From: Piper betle
Taxonomy: Eukaryota > Streptophyta > Magnoliopsida > Piperales > Piperaceae
Direction: 5' to 3'
Assembly: GCA_033002965.1 (NCBI GenBank)
Contig: JAURVB010000158.1
Location: forward strand, 25,302-89,301
Length of the DNA: 64,000 nt
In this document: piece by piece, positions 35,640-47,850 of the stretch
Layout: the number at the start of each line of letters is the position of its first letter
Position numbering within the stretch: position 1 is the stretch's first letter
Translations under genes and position numbers: made by a program
Notes under the pieces: generated by a model
What the model was told of the DNA's origin: nothing
The model's database searches: none
The model's input: only the letters and a program-made list of their open reading frames with translations

Positions 35640-38600
35640 AGATCATATGCTTATGTCATGCCGCAAGTGCTTCACCATCAATTTTCTTGGTTAGATCAAC
35701 TAACCATTAGTCAACTCCCTCTTCTGCTTCTGTCACCTTCTTACGTGTTGTTGCATTCCTCTAACATATTTAGCTTACTGGTATAAATCTTCTTCTTCTA
35801 CCTCCTACTTCTTCACATGTTAATAGCAATATCTGGGTCATGTAATTAATTTGCTGATTGAACAAGCAACAACTGGCTAATAACCGTAAACTATTTAGAT
35901 GAAAGTCACATTTGATAAACATCGATGCCAGCAAATGTTAATGTACCAACCAAACTTACTACAGAACAGAACAGAACTTCACGTGAATCATAGGCTGACC
36001 ATGAAGTTCTCGGTGTTCCCCTTATTCTAAAGGATGGTTGCAGGCCGGCATTTGGTTCTATGAATCCTAATTAACCGTCTCATGAGGAAAGGAAGGGTAG
36101 ATGTAGAACAGAGCTAATAATTCAGTGACTCCTATGTATTATTTGATGTTCACATACAAGTGAAACGTGTTCAAAGATCATGAACAAGGTCTAGGAGCGA
36201 AGTGTACGATATTGATGAAGTTTTTGGTGGTCAATAGCAAGAATGGAGTCAATGGACCCTGGTGTTGCACAAAACGGTGATTGAGTGCAACTCACTCCTT
36301 AGCTGTTCTTTCACGAGGATGCAACGTGCAGTTTTGAAGGGTTAGGTTTGACAAGCTTGGGCTGTCTTGTCTAATGATCAAATTTTTTGCCAAAAAAAAT
36401 AAAAAATTTGTTGGAAAAATAATTAGGTACATTGATGACCACCTGCAACTACTCATTTGGGCACTAATCAAAGGATTCAATGAGTAAAAAACTCTTAAAT
36501 TTCCCCCTTTTTTTATTCAAAGATCATATTATTTCCACTTTGAAAGCCATTGTTTCCTTCTTTAAAACAGATTTCCATGTGCTAAAGCTGGCAATGTTCC
36601 TTCAAAAGAAAACTTTCGAACTCGGTTGCCCAGAATACGTACTGTACGAATAATTTGTCTTTTGAGTGGTAAAAGACGAACAAAGACCGCTTCCTGCAGC
36701 TTCTATCTGATTATGAGCCCCATATTTCTGTCACATATTTCCTTCCACATTTTTAAGTTTTGACGCAGAATTTTGTGACTGTCAATCATGATGATCTACG
36801 TATCGCTTTTACCCCATTCTAAATGCGAACATTTGGTAGGTATTAAATTTCATCATTTATATATGCTCTTCGTCTAGCTAGCCATATATGTTACAAATAT
36901 AAAAATTTTTGCATATTAGTATGAACATTTCTGATGAAAATACGCAAATACGCAAATAATCAAAAAAAGCTTTCAGGCTAATTGTTGGCTGCTAAAGCAT
37001 CCAAACTCTACACCTCCTATTAAGAGGTTTACATATTTTATGCGGGAAGAAATTGGCCGATTCCCTCAAAATCGGCCGATTTAGAATTAGATTGGGGCGG
37101 TCCAATTTAAAATGGGCGTCACAGCGGGTGAGAATTAGTTTTTGGGTAAATGACTAAAATACCTTTGGTATGATATTAAATAAATTATTTATACATGGGC
37201 AAAGTTGGAATTAAAATTTTAAAATTACGAAAATACCCCTTATATCGCCCTCCCTCCGCCGTCGTCCCTTTCCTCAGGCCGTGTGCTACCGCCCCTTCCC
37301 GCTGACCCGTGTGCCGTCTACTGTCGCCTCTTGCCTCTGCCCCTCTCTCTGTCGTCGCCCCTTGCATATGCCCTCCTCCATTGGTCTGCCACTGCCCTTA
37401 TACGGGGGACAGTTGGGGCTGACGAGTGGCAGGGGTTGGGTAGGGAGGCACATGGGGGGGACAGGGCGGCGGTAGTAGTAGGCCCGGGGTGAAGGAGCTA
37501 CGCGTCAAGGGTGACATTCTCATATTTAAAAGTTAACTCTACTCCGTTTTGAGTCAAAAATAATAATTAATTTCAAATAATTTTAAAAAAATCCATAAAA
37601 TATCATAAAATATAATACACACAATAATATCAAAATGACATTAATACCTGATTTTTATATATTTATATTATAAGTTGTCAAATTATTATATATGACCGAT
37701 TTGGACTGATTCAACTGAACTAATTTTTGACCGATTCGATCAGATTTAGTGACTCCATCGAAAATTGATTCTAATTCCGATTCCGATTTTTGTAACCATG
37801 ATTTTATGTACTTAAGTGGCAAATAAGCCATAGCTATCGCGGGCTTCACATACTACCACCCCATTCTGGGTGAACGCACCCGCCCCCACCACCCCATCCT
37901 CTCCCTGCAACGCCATCGCTGCGTTAATATTTGTACCCATAATCACACTCAAAATGCTTAAAGAAATCTTAAGAATGCCTAAAGAAGGTTCGGAATACAA
38001 ATAGTGGTGAGCATTTGTTGAACGATCATTTAAGATGGGAAGACTCAAAATAACTTTATAAAAGGCTTTTTAGGCCTTAGTCTTGAAGTTATGAATAAGA
38101 CAGAGAAGTAATAAAGAGAAAATTAAAAAAAGGAAGGGAAATCTTATTTATTGGTGTAATTCTATACAAAGCCTTGAGGGAAGAGAAATTTTGGGATCTT
38201 AGTTATAAAGTTTAGATGAATGATCTTCTTGTACATCTTTATAAATTTGAGGGTTGTAATCTTTATTTGAAGCAGTGAATTGTTCGTTGTTACCCATAAT
38301 TTTTTACTCTCAATAGAAAAAGGGTTTTTCACTTTAATTATATGTGTTCTTTTGTGTTTTTTTTCTTATTTCTATGGTGTCATTTTCATATTTCATGTAT
38401 TCATTGTTGTTGTGGTCGATCTCCAACTTTGGAGATTTTTCAACACATTGGGCGACCTACTCCCTCAAACCAAAGTTAAAATAATTCTAAAGCTTCTTAC
38501 ATCTCAATGGACTATAGATTTTTAATTTAATTAACCATTTTGAAGAAATAACTTAGTCCATTAATTTGCACTTTAAGCTGGGTTGTTATAAATAATATCA

Positions 38601-41368
38601 GAGTCTCCTGGTTCTCGTGTTAGATGGTGGGCTGAATTAGGGACGTTGGGTATGTTGTCGGTCACCGTTCAAAAAGGTCATGGGCTGGGGCTAACAACGG
38701 ACCAATGGACCAAGTGTAGGAATTATAAAGACGAAATTTTCCAATATGAGTAAACTGTGAAATCTCTTAGCTTAATCCCACATTTAATACATAATAGGGT
38801 AAGGTTATATTTATAAATGAGAATGGATTATAAATCTTTAACTGGTTAACCATTTTTTAAAAGATAGACTTATCTCATTACATTGCACTTTTGGTCATGT
38901 CATACACCACACCAAACAAGCCTTCTTCGTTGCTCTCCATGAGCTTGACCGTCATCTAGAAGAGAGATGGTCCAGTTCATAGTCAACTCCCTCAAATCAT
39001 AGCCAAAATCAAAGCTTTTCTTTGACTGAATTAAGACCCAAACCTGGTCTCTTAATAAAAAGCATCTTATACAACGTACTCATGAAATCGTTGCAACAGG
39101 GTAAAGGTGGAGAAGGCAGTGGATTTTGTTCCAAGATATGCTGGGAAGTGGGGTGACGATTGACGTGCTAAGTTTGATGACTGATGAGTGTTGTTTAATT
39201 CGGTGGCTGGGGGTTCTGGGCGTAGCTAAAGGGAGAGCTCTGCATGGAAGTGGACGATGGGGCTATGTGCGGGCTTGATTTTTGTTGGGACTTTCTGTGA
39301 AGATGGATATGATTCACTCTATAATGGGGTCAATTCCCAGCCTCCGGCAAGGTTGAAGACGCGAAGCTCCAATTGACAACGGCAAGGCAACAAGCTCCTC
39401 GGTGATGTCAAAGGCAACGACAACGAAGTGTTGAGAAGGATGGACAGGCAGGTAAAAGAGTTGGATGGGTGAGAAAAGTTTTTGGTTCAAAGTTGTTCTG
39501 ACCGAAGGGGTTTAACGAAACTAAGAATTTAATTTAAGTTGTTAAAGTAGATTAATAGCATGAATATTATTTTACTTTTATTCTGTTGTGAATAGGAAGT
39601 TGTAAATATTGCGTAAATCTCTTCAATTCCTTATATTTTAGGCTCACAGGCTTGTAAAATACATTTACATGGGTAGAAGGTGTATAATCTAAGGAATGAT
39701 AAAGGTCGTTTGCCAGTTGGCAAGTTGTGGAGCACCGTGAATGATAGTTATCATTTCCATAGATCTGAACTCCTACTTGCGTGGACGAAAAAGTTGAAAC
39801 AAGGGGGTTAGTGAAGCTGACAATGTGAATTGCGCTCGTAAATTTTGACTATAATTTATATTATTGAATTAGTGAGATTAGGTTTTAAAAATGTAAATTG
39901 TGTTCACACAATTTTTATAGAATTTACAGTCCCGCCCATAAAACACTAAAAACCTATTAATCAGATTACACACCTAATTCATAGTCTTTATGGGCCTAAA
40001 ATAATAAGGATAGAAAAATTTTACACTAGATTTATAATTTAAAATCACTAAAAAGTATAATTTCATTTATAATAAATTAAGAGTGAAATATCATTTGTAC
40101 GGTCAATATACTTTAATAATGTAAATTAAATTCCCAATTTCTCAAACCCCCTTAATGAATGAGTGAAATATTATTAGTATAGTCAATATATTTAATAATA
40201 TAAATTATATTTAATAATATAAATTAGATTCACCGTTTCCAAACACCTTGATAAACACTATCGACGTTGGAACGATCGGAAGCCCCCTTAATAAACACTA
40301 GCGACGTTGGTATGATTGGAAGCCCCCTTAATAAACACTAGTGACGTTGGTATGATTGGAACTTCCCTGTCATGACAATCGACAAGCATACCCAATTTTA
40401 AATATCAGCTTGTCCGAGCTTGCAATTGGGACTTGTTGCTTGCTGGAATCCCGGGTCAATTCCATGTAATTGACATCTGGTAGTAGATAGTGTGAAACCT
40501 GTCTTTCAAGGGCTCCACTCTTCAAACAAAACAATGGCATCCTCACTTGATCCTAGTCTGTTTATTACGGTGTAAAATGATTTCATACTTGTACTTAGAA
40601 ATTATACTGATCTTGGAAGATTAATTTTCACCATGTCCCAAAGCTCCAGTGTTGCGTGGGTGATGCAATACTGGAAGATGGTTTGCATAAAAGAAACATT
40701 GCAGCGTGAATAATGAGCTTTCTTTGCCATTGACACATACTACATAGCAAGTTCACTTTTACATTAGAAAATGCAAATATTGTACATGAGCAATCACCTT
40801 TCCTTGCCCCCTGAGGAAAGCTGAGCCACCGGCTTTTGATTCGTCGCGACGAACAATGGAACAGTGACATGCCAACACAAAGGATCAATCAGTGCAAAAG
40901 GCGAGGCACGTAGGAGATCTACAACAGCAGGAACCGCACTAAGCCGGCCAAGTGAAACCATGGTCATCAACCAATGATCAAGGGAAATAAGGTAGATCCA
41001 ATTCTAGTCGCACCAATCACTTTCCAACTACTGTAAATATGAATATCCCCGGCTGTCTTTTTAAGCGACCAGGACGCCTCCTCCCATCCCAAACGGCCAC
41101 TCTTCTCCACCCAAGTGCCCATCAGAATTCCCATTTCAACTCATCAACTCCCATTCATCGATTTGCCGTTATTGTCGATAAGCAGCAGCTCCCCTAAATT
41201 AACCATCGTAATCACAACTATAACATATCAAAGCTGTCCCTTCTCCTCTTTTGTTTATTTCAAGCTACCAGACACCTATAGATATATATATATATATATA
41301 TACATACATGTACATGTAGTGACCATAATCCAGACTAGATAGCAATACTAATTATAATCCAATATATC
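35640..41368. other. Long intergenic region
   Basis: No gene supported. It holds a C-rich patch (37240-37490), an AATCGGCCGATT-type dispersed repeat (about 37050-37800, related to 58046-58268), tandem repeats near 40079-40371, and a (TA)n run near 41281-41300. Its right end is the 3' flank of the HD-Zip gene. Confidence 0.5.
40252..40371. repeat. Three tandem 40-bp units
   Basis: Units begin TAAACACTA at 40252, 40292 and 40332, each continuing with GACGTTGG and a GATTGGAA-like end. Units two and three are closest. Confidence 0.9.
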
Positions 41369-42670
41369 TTATCTACCGGTGATCAAGACCAGAACCCACC
41401 ACCCAAATGGGTGCTCTTGCTCATGGTCATGGTGCTTATCACCGGGCGTCAAAGGAGGCGCCAAAGTACCCATGGCCGCCGTCGTTGCTTCCAACGTCAT
41501 TGGAGTAGTGAGAGTCCCCACTGTCCAGAACTTGTGGGCTCTCCCCACCAACCACTGCGCTACCACCGCTACCATACCTGCTAAGATCCTCCCCTTCCCA
41601 CTGCTGTTGTTGTCACATGCACCACCGAGCTCAATCCTCATGACAGCGGCTGCCGGTGGCAATTGATCCATGGCTAATTCCCTTGCTTGGAGCTTCTCGG
41701 TCAGAGAACGCACCTATTGATCACAAGTTTTAGTTAGTACTTGAGCTAGAATTCCACATAAGGCTGTGTAATGTAAACTCGACACATATATATTTGTAGC
41801 GGTTGGTTTTGAAGATCTTATTACCTCAGACATGAGCATTTCTTTCTCTTTGAGGGCGTTGTCGTAGTTGAGGGTGAGGGAGTCGAAAGAGGATTTGAGG
41901 AGGTCGAAGTCCCTCTCAAGCTGCTTCGTCTTCCAACGAGACCGCCGGTTCTGGAACCACACTGCCACTTGCCTAGGTTGCAATCCCAGCTTCTTGGCCA
42001 GCTGGGTCTTCCTCTCCGGCTCTAGCTTGTTCTCTGCCTCAAAGCTCCTCTCCAGCAGATGAACCTAGTTCCATGTTTCATGTGTGCAAACAGGCAATAA
42101 TGCTCAATTGCACGCATAATATTAGAGATTTGAGGTGGATCAGTCCTCTCAATAAAACTCAATAATCTAGTTGTAACTTCAAATGGTCGATCAAGATGAT
42201 CTTATAGTTAATATGTAACCTGTTCGGGTGTGAGGCGGCGTTTCTTTTCTGGCAATTGCTCGTCATAGTTCTCTTCTTCAATGGGTTCCTCGTGAGATCT
42301 GGAAAAAGGTCTCTGCTTGAAGGTCTCCATGCTCAACACCGATTTCGCCCCCACTATTGTGAAGGAGAAAATGAGATGGACAAAAAGCTCAGCGCAGACG
42401 ACAAAAGAAGACCAAATGATCTATACTACCCAAGTACTCTGCACCTAATAATACGTCATAAAACATATAGAACTACTAATTAACAATCAATCTTCGCGGC
42501 AAACTATATAATTACTTGGTTAGGGGTGGCAGAGTTTGCTGCTGGTAAATTTAAAAAGAAAAAATGACCATGGTAGATCCATGCATACCTCGGAAGAAGT
42601 GGTCGCTGCTCCCCAAGTGGTGCCTGTTGCCATGGGAGCCAGCTTCAAAGATGAGTTGGCTGGATTCCAT
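41369..42670 (-). CDS. HD-Zip class I transcription factor, HAT5/ATHB-1 type
   Basis: Four coding exons on the minus strand: 42670-42589, 42353-42220, 42064-41825 and 41713-41369, all GT-AG, giving 266 residues (HAT5 is about the same length). The N-terminus [16 protein letters not shown] and [16 protein letters not shown] match the HAT5 layout. [10 protein letters not shown] leads into the homeodomain (about residues 63-122, with WFQNRR at 108-113), followed at once by a leucine zipper (about 121-160, ending SLTEKLQ). HD-Zip I dimers bind CAATNATTG sites in the nucleus and act in growth and stress responses. Oddity: after about residue 191 the reading frame leaves the conserved one; the family's EDLS...GSAVV and LDSGDS motifs are found in another frame, and GWWV returns in the original frame. 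WFQNRR is followed by S where relatives have A. Confidence 0.9.
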
Positions 42671-42841
42671 TCACGTGAAACCTTTGGATCTTCACAAGAC
42701 AATTTTATTACTCCTTGTCGAAACAGAACAAACCCACCTTTTCTCTTCACCTTCCTTTGCTATCACCACCCCTGCTCTTCCCCTACCTAGAGCCAACCCT
42801 GCTCAGAAGCCCATAAGCTTGTGGCGAAAGAAGCTGATGCT

Positions 42842-42889
42842 CTCACAGAACCCGCGTCTGAGTTTGAAGCGGCGAGATGCAAATTCCCA
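42842..42889 (-). promoter_or_regulatory. Short upstream ORF in the HD-Zip leader
   Basis: A 15-codon ORF (MGICISPLQTQTRVL, TGA) begins 219 bases before the main ATG; a minimal ATGGGCTTCTGA ORF follows it. Arabidopsis ATHB-1 is known to carry a conserved leader uORF that lowers translation. Whether this peptide is the same one cannot be decided here. Confidence 0.35.
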
Positions 42890-42899
42890 TGCTGGACTC

Positions 42900-45788
42900 C
42901 GATAAGTCGAAGTTGAAATGGTCAGAAGATTAATAGTGTGAGCCCCTAGATATGACAAAGATGAAATTAAACCAGTTGTAGCAATGGAATCTAGAAGTGT
43001 TTTAGAGGGAAAAAGACAGACAAGATTTGTCACCAGAAATTGGTTTTTTGAATCCAAAAACCGAATCCCGGCCTGCTGGGAAATGCTTATCTCAAGTCGT
43101 TGCAGTGAAGCTCCTAATTTTTCTGTCTTTGTTCTCTGATGCTGAGGTAAAGAGTCAGACGCCATGATTGTTTATACATCTATACTATCAGATATTCTAT
43201 TCATGTGAGAATAAATAACCCTTGTTTAAGTTTGTTAACGTGATTTACCAATGTTATTATGGTGAACATCAAAGTTACCATGATTCTCCTCCCAAAGTTT
43301 TTAGGAATATTGTTAAACCTTCTGTATTGGAGCTTAGTGAAAATCAATATAATTTCTCCCAGTAAGTTTCCACTTTTTAATTTCATTTTTATCATCGTCT
43401 ACTTGCTGCATGACTGGATAGCAGGCATAAATCCAAGCTAGAATAAAGTGTTGCACTTAACAATTTGCTTCCCCAATGTCAACAGGGAAGGATCCAACAC
43501 CTCTTTGGGTTTCAGATTGTTGTTTTCAACATGTGATAATGATACAGATACCTCTCACCAAATTTCATCCACTCATGTTCTTCTACAGCACCAAAAATAA
43601 CAGAGAGATATAAAGAAGTTTATTAAGCCATGCAGCAGTTAATCTTCTTACCCAACCGCCGCCATGTTTTAGTTTTAACACTAGGAAGAAAGCTTCACGT
43701 TCTGTTCCCCGCGTCCATGTCTATTGAAAGAGAGAATTGCCAACCTAGTCCAATCCAATAGTGGGGGGAGGATAAGGTAGCACCGACACTTAGCAACATC
43801 AAGGGTGCAGAATTAAAGTGAAGCATATAGATATGAGTTACTAAAGCCTATCCCTTCCCACATTTCTGGCTGGCATTTCGCTTCCCATGTTTGGTAGGGA
43901 GTATGTGAAGAGGGAGTGGGCTTCCTTCGAAGTATGCAGACCAAGACATGGGTATAGGAGATTCTCTTGGATCAGATTATTATTGGGTTTTAGTGTTCTT
44001 CTAATTTGCAAATAACTCTTTAATCTCTTCGAGGAATGTACCATAAAATTGATTGTGGATTAATTTGGCCTACAACGTGTAATATTTATGCTTCCCATGC
44101 TCGTTTGATAAAGAACTTGGGATGTCTTGCGCATTGTGCTAGTTCTTGTCTGCTACTCCCCTGATACTATGTTGTTCCTGTATTTGAATGCCATTTGCTA
44201 GCTCATGCTTCTCTGCTTTTTTTTATTTATCCAAGGCAATGCTTCTCTTTTAATTTATAGTAGCACTCACAACTTTTTCCCTAAAACAAACGAATAAAAC
44301 CAATAAAAGGATTGTGTAGCACACAACAAATAGCTATCCTTTAAAAGTGAGAGCCGTGGATCATTGTTAGGCGATTGCAAGGCTTAATCTCGGTTGCGAA
44401 GCCTAATCTAAGATTAATTGAGGTGGAAGATATTCCGATTAAAGGAAGATATAGATATCCTAAATTGTAGATTAACTGAGGCAGAAGATCTTCCGATTAT
44501 AGGTACATAAAAATTCTAGATTAAGTAGATCTATTATAATTGAAAAATCTTTAACTCCAGTAATTAGATTATAAATATTTAAATAATTTGTCAATCAGGG
44601 TTTCTAATTTGGATATAATTATGCTTAAATATGTTCTTAATAAGTAATACTATTATTATTAATTTGTAACAAGAGAATTTTAAATTAAATAAGCATTCAT
44701 GGACTCAAGACAAAAATTAACCACCGCGGAAGAAAAACAAACTTTTTCAGGGTTTTAATCTAAGGAGGTTGATTAGCACAACTTAACTTAATTTTAGTTG
44801 AATTATGATTTTAGAAAGCCACCCACCCTTACCGCAGCAACACATATATACTCTCGATTTAAACATAGTGAGCAAGGACTAATCATCTCTTAGCCGTCGC
44901 ACTTTGCATCGATCAATTGGCAAAAAAACACTCAACTGCGGCCTTTGCTACGAAAATAGCCCATGGAGAACACCGCAAAATGTCAAAATCCATCAACCGT
45001 GGGCCGAACAAGCCAGCCCATACATCAAAGGCCCGGCCCATTTAAGACGGAACGAGCCCATACGGAAGCGGCCCCCGCTGTCATCGCCGGCGGCGGCGAC
45101 GGTTTGCCGGAGCTAGAGTTAACAAGTTCTCCATTGCCGCCGTCACTTCATATCTCCCTATAATGTATATGATATCGTTCTTCGTTTTCTCGCTTCCTCT
45201 CTCTCTCTCTATATTTATATATAAACAAGGTTAGTAATACTTTCTATGGAAGTTTTTGATATAGCAAATATTTTAGTGATCAGTTATTTCTAATTCTCGC
45301 TTCCAAAAATTCTTATAAAATTATTGGAATTATTATAAATTTCATTAGTTAGGAAATACCATTAGACGTAATAAAACTACATGACATAAAAATTACAAAG
45401 ACTAGATTTATAGAGTAATTCAACACTAATAATATTTGTTGGGCTTTATGGGCTCTCAAAATAGACTTGTAAAAAAAGAGTTCTCAAAACCTAACGCTGA
45501 TATTACTATTAGGCCTTTTGGGCTAGATTTATAGAGTAATTCAACACTGATAATATTTGTTGGGCCTTATGGGCTTTCAAAAGGCACTTGTAGTAAGTTT
45601 TACGGGCTTTTTTTAATCTAAAAAAGAATTCTCAAAGACGCTGATATCACTGTTATCTTGAGTTTATCTTGATCCAAAAATTAATTTAATGAATACAATT
45701 TTTTTATTATCCAATATATAAGTTATCAATACCATTTATTACCATTTTAGGATAAACCCGACGTGAAAGGTTAATTTGTTAGAACTCG
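42900..45788. other. Intergenic between HD-Zip and RING genes
   Basis: The left part is the HD-Zip leader and promoter; a 120-codon ORF at 42803-43165 (minus) overlaps the leader and has no recognisable domain. There is a 122-bp tandem duplication at 45402-45645. Nothing else is supported. Confidence 0.45.
45402..45645. repeat. Tandem duplication, 122-bp unit
   Basis: Units begin CTAGATTTATAGAGTAATTC at 45402 and 45524 and share TGATAATATTTGTTGGGC-like and TTATGGGCT sequence. They lie directly upstream of the RING gene and may be in its promoter. Confidence 0.8.
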
Positions 45789-46240
45789 ATGCTGCACACA
45801 CTATTCCTCTTCTTGTTCGTGGTCTCGCTATTTGCGCCTCTCCTGTTCACGTTGGTCCGCATGCTCTACCACTGTTTTTCTTCACGCCAGTTCACGTCGA
45901 CGCCGGCCCCGCTCATGACGTCGGGTCGACGCCTGCGGCGGTGGAAGCGGAGCTTGCGCGGAGGAAGAAGAAGGGCATGACCGAGGAAGAGATCATGTCG
46001 CTGGCGGCGATCAGTTTCGACAAGTCGGCGCTGGCGTCAGCGTGCCCGGCGATCGACGTCTGCCCCGTCTGTTTGGGGGAGTTTGAGGATGGGGAGGCGG
46101 TACGGGTCCTGCCGCAGTGCGGCCATGGATTCCACCGTGAGTGCGTCGACGTGTGGCTTCGGAAGAACGCGTCTTGCCCTTCTTGCCGGCGACTTGTGGA
46201 GGCCGAACATAGGATCGTCATCGTAGTATCGAGGGAGTAG
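45789..46240 (+). pseudogene. ATL-type RING-H2 E3 ligase gene with frame break
   Basis: The ATG at 45789 opens a frame with a hydrophobic membrane segment (MLHTLFLFLFVVSLFAPLLF). The rest of the protein lies in another frame: a Lys/Arg patch, the GLD-type motif GMTEEEIMSLAAISF, then a complete RING-H2 (CPVC...CGHGFHREC...CPSC; C3H2C3 spacing) and a stop at 46240. ATL proteins are membrane-anchored ubiquitin ligases with exactly this order, so one base appears lost or gained between about 45890 and 45930. The RING frame has no ATG before the GMTEEE methionine. Either the gene is dead, a shorter soluble RING protein is made, or there is a sequence error. Confidence 0.75.
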
Positions 46241-46750
46241 TATGCATGGTTTTGTTCCTTCTGTACATTACGTTGTAGTCTACCCACCGCCTTCCATGCA
46301 GAATGCCATGCGTACTTCGTAGAAAAATGAAATCCATGCAAACTCATGTGATAAAGTTAATATCTTTGTTGTATTAATATTTTTGATAATTGGTTTATGT
46401 TGTTTATTATTGAGGATATCCTCTCAAAATAAATTAAATCGTTCTTTTCCAATAAAAAAAATTATTGCCAGTTAAGGTGGATATTCTTCTTTGATAATTA
46501 ATATGAAACTTCATTTATTAACTTAATTAAGAGGTAAGATTATGAAAATAGTACGTTCGTGCTCTTTTGAAAATATAATAACCGTACAATCTTAATAGAT
46601 GAACAGATCAATGATCTCGATCCTACCTTATTTTTTAAAATTAGTTAAAATTATTTTCACTGTGTACATTGTCCTTGTAATTAGAGAGCTTATGATAATT
46701 TGAGCCTTCACAAGAATAATAATTAACTTAATATTGACCATTTTATGTTT
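46241..46750. other. AT-rich 3' flank of the RING gene
   Basis: No feature seen before the plastid-derived block. Confidence 0.5.
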
Positions 46751-46946
46751 TTACAGCTTATATCAGGTAAATCATATATTATGAACTTTAGATTCATATA
46801 TGAAAATTCTTTATGGATTGGATTATGAATCTAGAGATCCGCTCGCGAGGTCTAAATCAGTTAATGTCTTCTTAAAATCTTTTTCTTGGTGCAAGATATT
46901 TGGCACAAAAATAAATAATCTATTCCCTTATTTTCCATAATATAAG

Positions 46947-47019
46947 TGATTTTTTTCTCTCTTCATCTTTGGATTCCTATCTAATGATCCAAGACGTAAT
47001 CCTGGGCGCAAGGACTAAA
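46947..47019 (+). pseudogene. psbI: psbI remnant, copy A
   Basis: The C-terminal half of photosystem II protein I is readable: FLSNDPRRNPGRKD then TAA. The N-terminus is lost. PsbI is a 36-residue plastid protein; this nuclear copy is not functional. Confidence 0.85.
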
Positions 47020-47188
47020 AAAAACTTTTTCTTCTTGTTTTTTTTATTTTCTTTATTTTTTATTTTTAATGATTTTTTTTACATTTCATCTATTTAACTA
47101 TGAAAATAGAACTAATTGTGAGAAATAAAGAAGAGACTCGATTTTTTCGAATTCCAAGGAATTCATGATAGAAACTAAAAAGGATCCG

Positions 47189-47262
47189 AAGAAACGAAGA
47201 GAGATGGGTTCAAACCCTTGATACAAATAACTGCGTACAACATATAAGCAATCTACCGCTTT
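47189..47262 (-). pseudogene. trnS-GCU: trnS-GCU fragment, copy A (plastid type)
   Basis: Minus strand from GGACTAAAGCGGTAGATTGC to the T-arm GGTTTGAACCC. The anticodon GCT is kept, but the first roughly 20 bases are missing and the arms are mismatched. Confidence 0.8.
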
Positions 47263-47508
47263 AGTCCTAATATTGATAATTTTTGTTTTCACCATTTATA
47301 TCGGGTAAATCATATGTTATGAACCTTCGATTCATACATGAAAATTCTGTATTGATTGGATTATGAATATAGAGATCCGCTCACAAGATCTCACTCAGCT
47401 AACATCTTCTTAAAATCCTTTTCTTGGTGTAAGATATTTGGTACAAAAATAAAGAATCTATTCCTTTATTTTCCATAAATAATTTGAAGATTGTGTAATA
47501 TTTAATCT

Positions 47509-47592
47509 CAAGCTCTTTGTTTACACAGTAGTGATTTTTTTTTCTCTTCATCTTCTGATTCCTATCTAATGATTTCTTGGGCACAAGGACTA
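47509..47592 (+). pseudogene. psbI: psbI remnant, copy B
   Basis: Here the N-terminal part is better kept (LKLFVYTVVIFF), while the end has small deletions after FLSND-coding sequence. It complements the losses of copy A. Confidence 0.8.
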
Positions 47593-47762
47593 TTCTTCTT
47601 GTGTTTTATTTTATTTTATTTATTCTTTATTTTTTAATAATTTTTTTTACATTTCATCTAGTTAACTATGAAAATAGAACTAATTGTGAGAAATAAAGAA
47701 GACACTCAATTTTTTTGAATTCCAACAAATTCACAATAGAAACTAAAAAGGATCCGAAGAAA

Positions 47763-47850
47763 AGGAGAGAGAGGGATTCGAACCCTCGATCTGAATAACT
47801 CGTACAACAGATTAGTAATCTGCAGCTTTAGTCCACTCAGCCATCTCTCC
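47763..47850 (-). tRNA. trnS-GCU: trnS-like, plastid origin, altered anticodon
   Basis: 88 nt on the minus strand starting GGAGAGATGGCTGAGTGGAC and ending GGTTCGAATCCCTCTCTCTC, with a long variable arm as in class II serine tRNAs. The acceptor and T arms still pair. The anticodon position reads ACT where plastid trnS has GCT. It sits inside decayed plastid DNA, so it is most likely an inert nuclear copy. Confidence 0.7.

Noticed and set aside
42520..42750. 76-codon minus-strand ORF containing [15 protein letters not shown]
   Set aside because: It overlaps HD-Zip exon 1 in a different frame; only the MESSQLIF frame joins exon 2 correctly and matches HAT5.
42803..43165. 120-codon minus-strand ORF as a separate gene
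   Set aside because: No domain; it lies where the HD-Zip leader should be. Kept only as a possible leader ORF.
47763..47850. A functional nuclear tRNA-Ser gene
   Set aside because: It sits in decayed plastid sequence next to psbI remains, with an altered anticodon.
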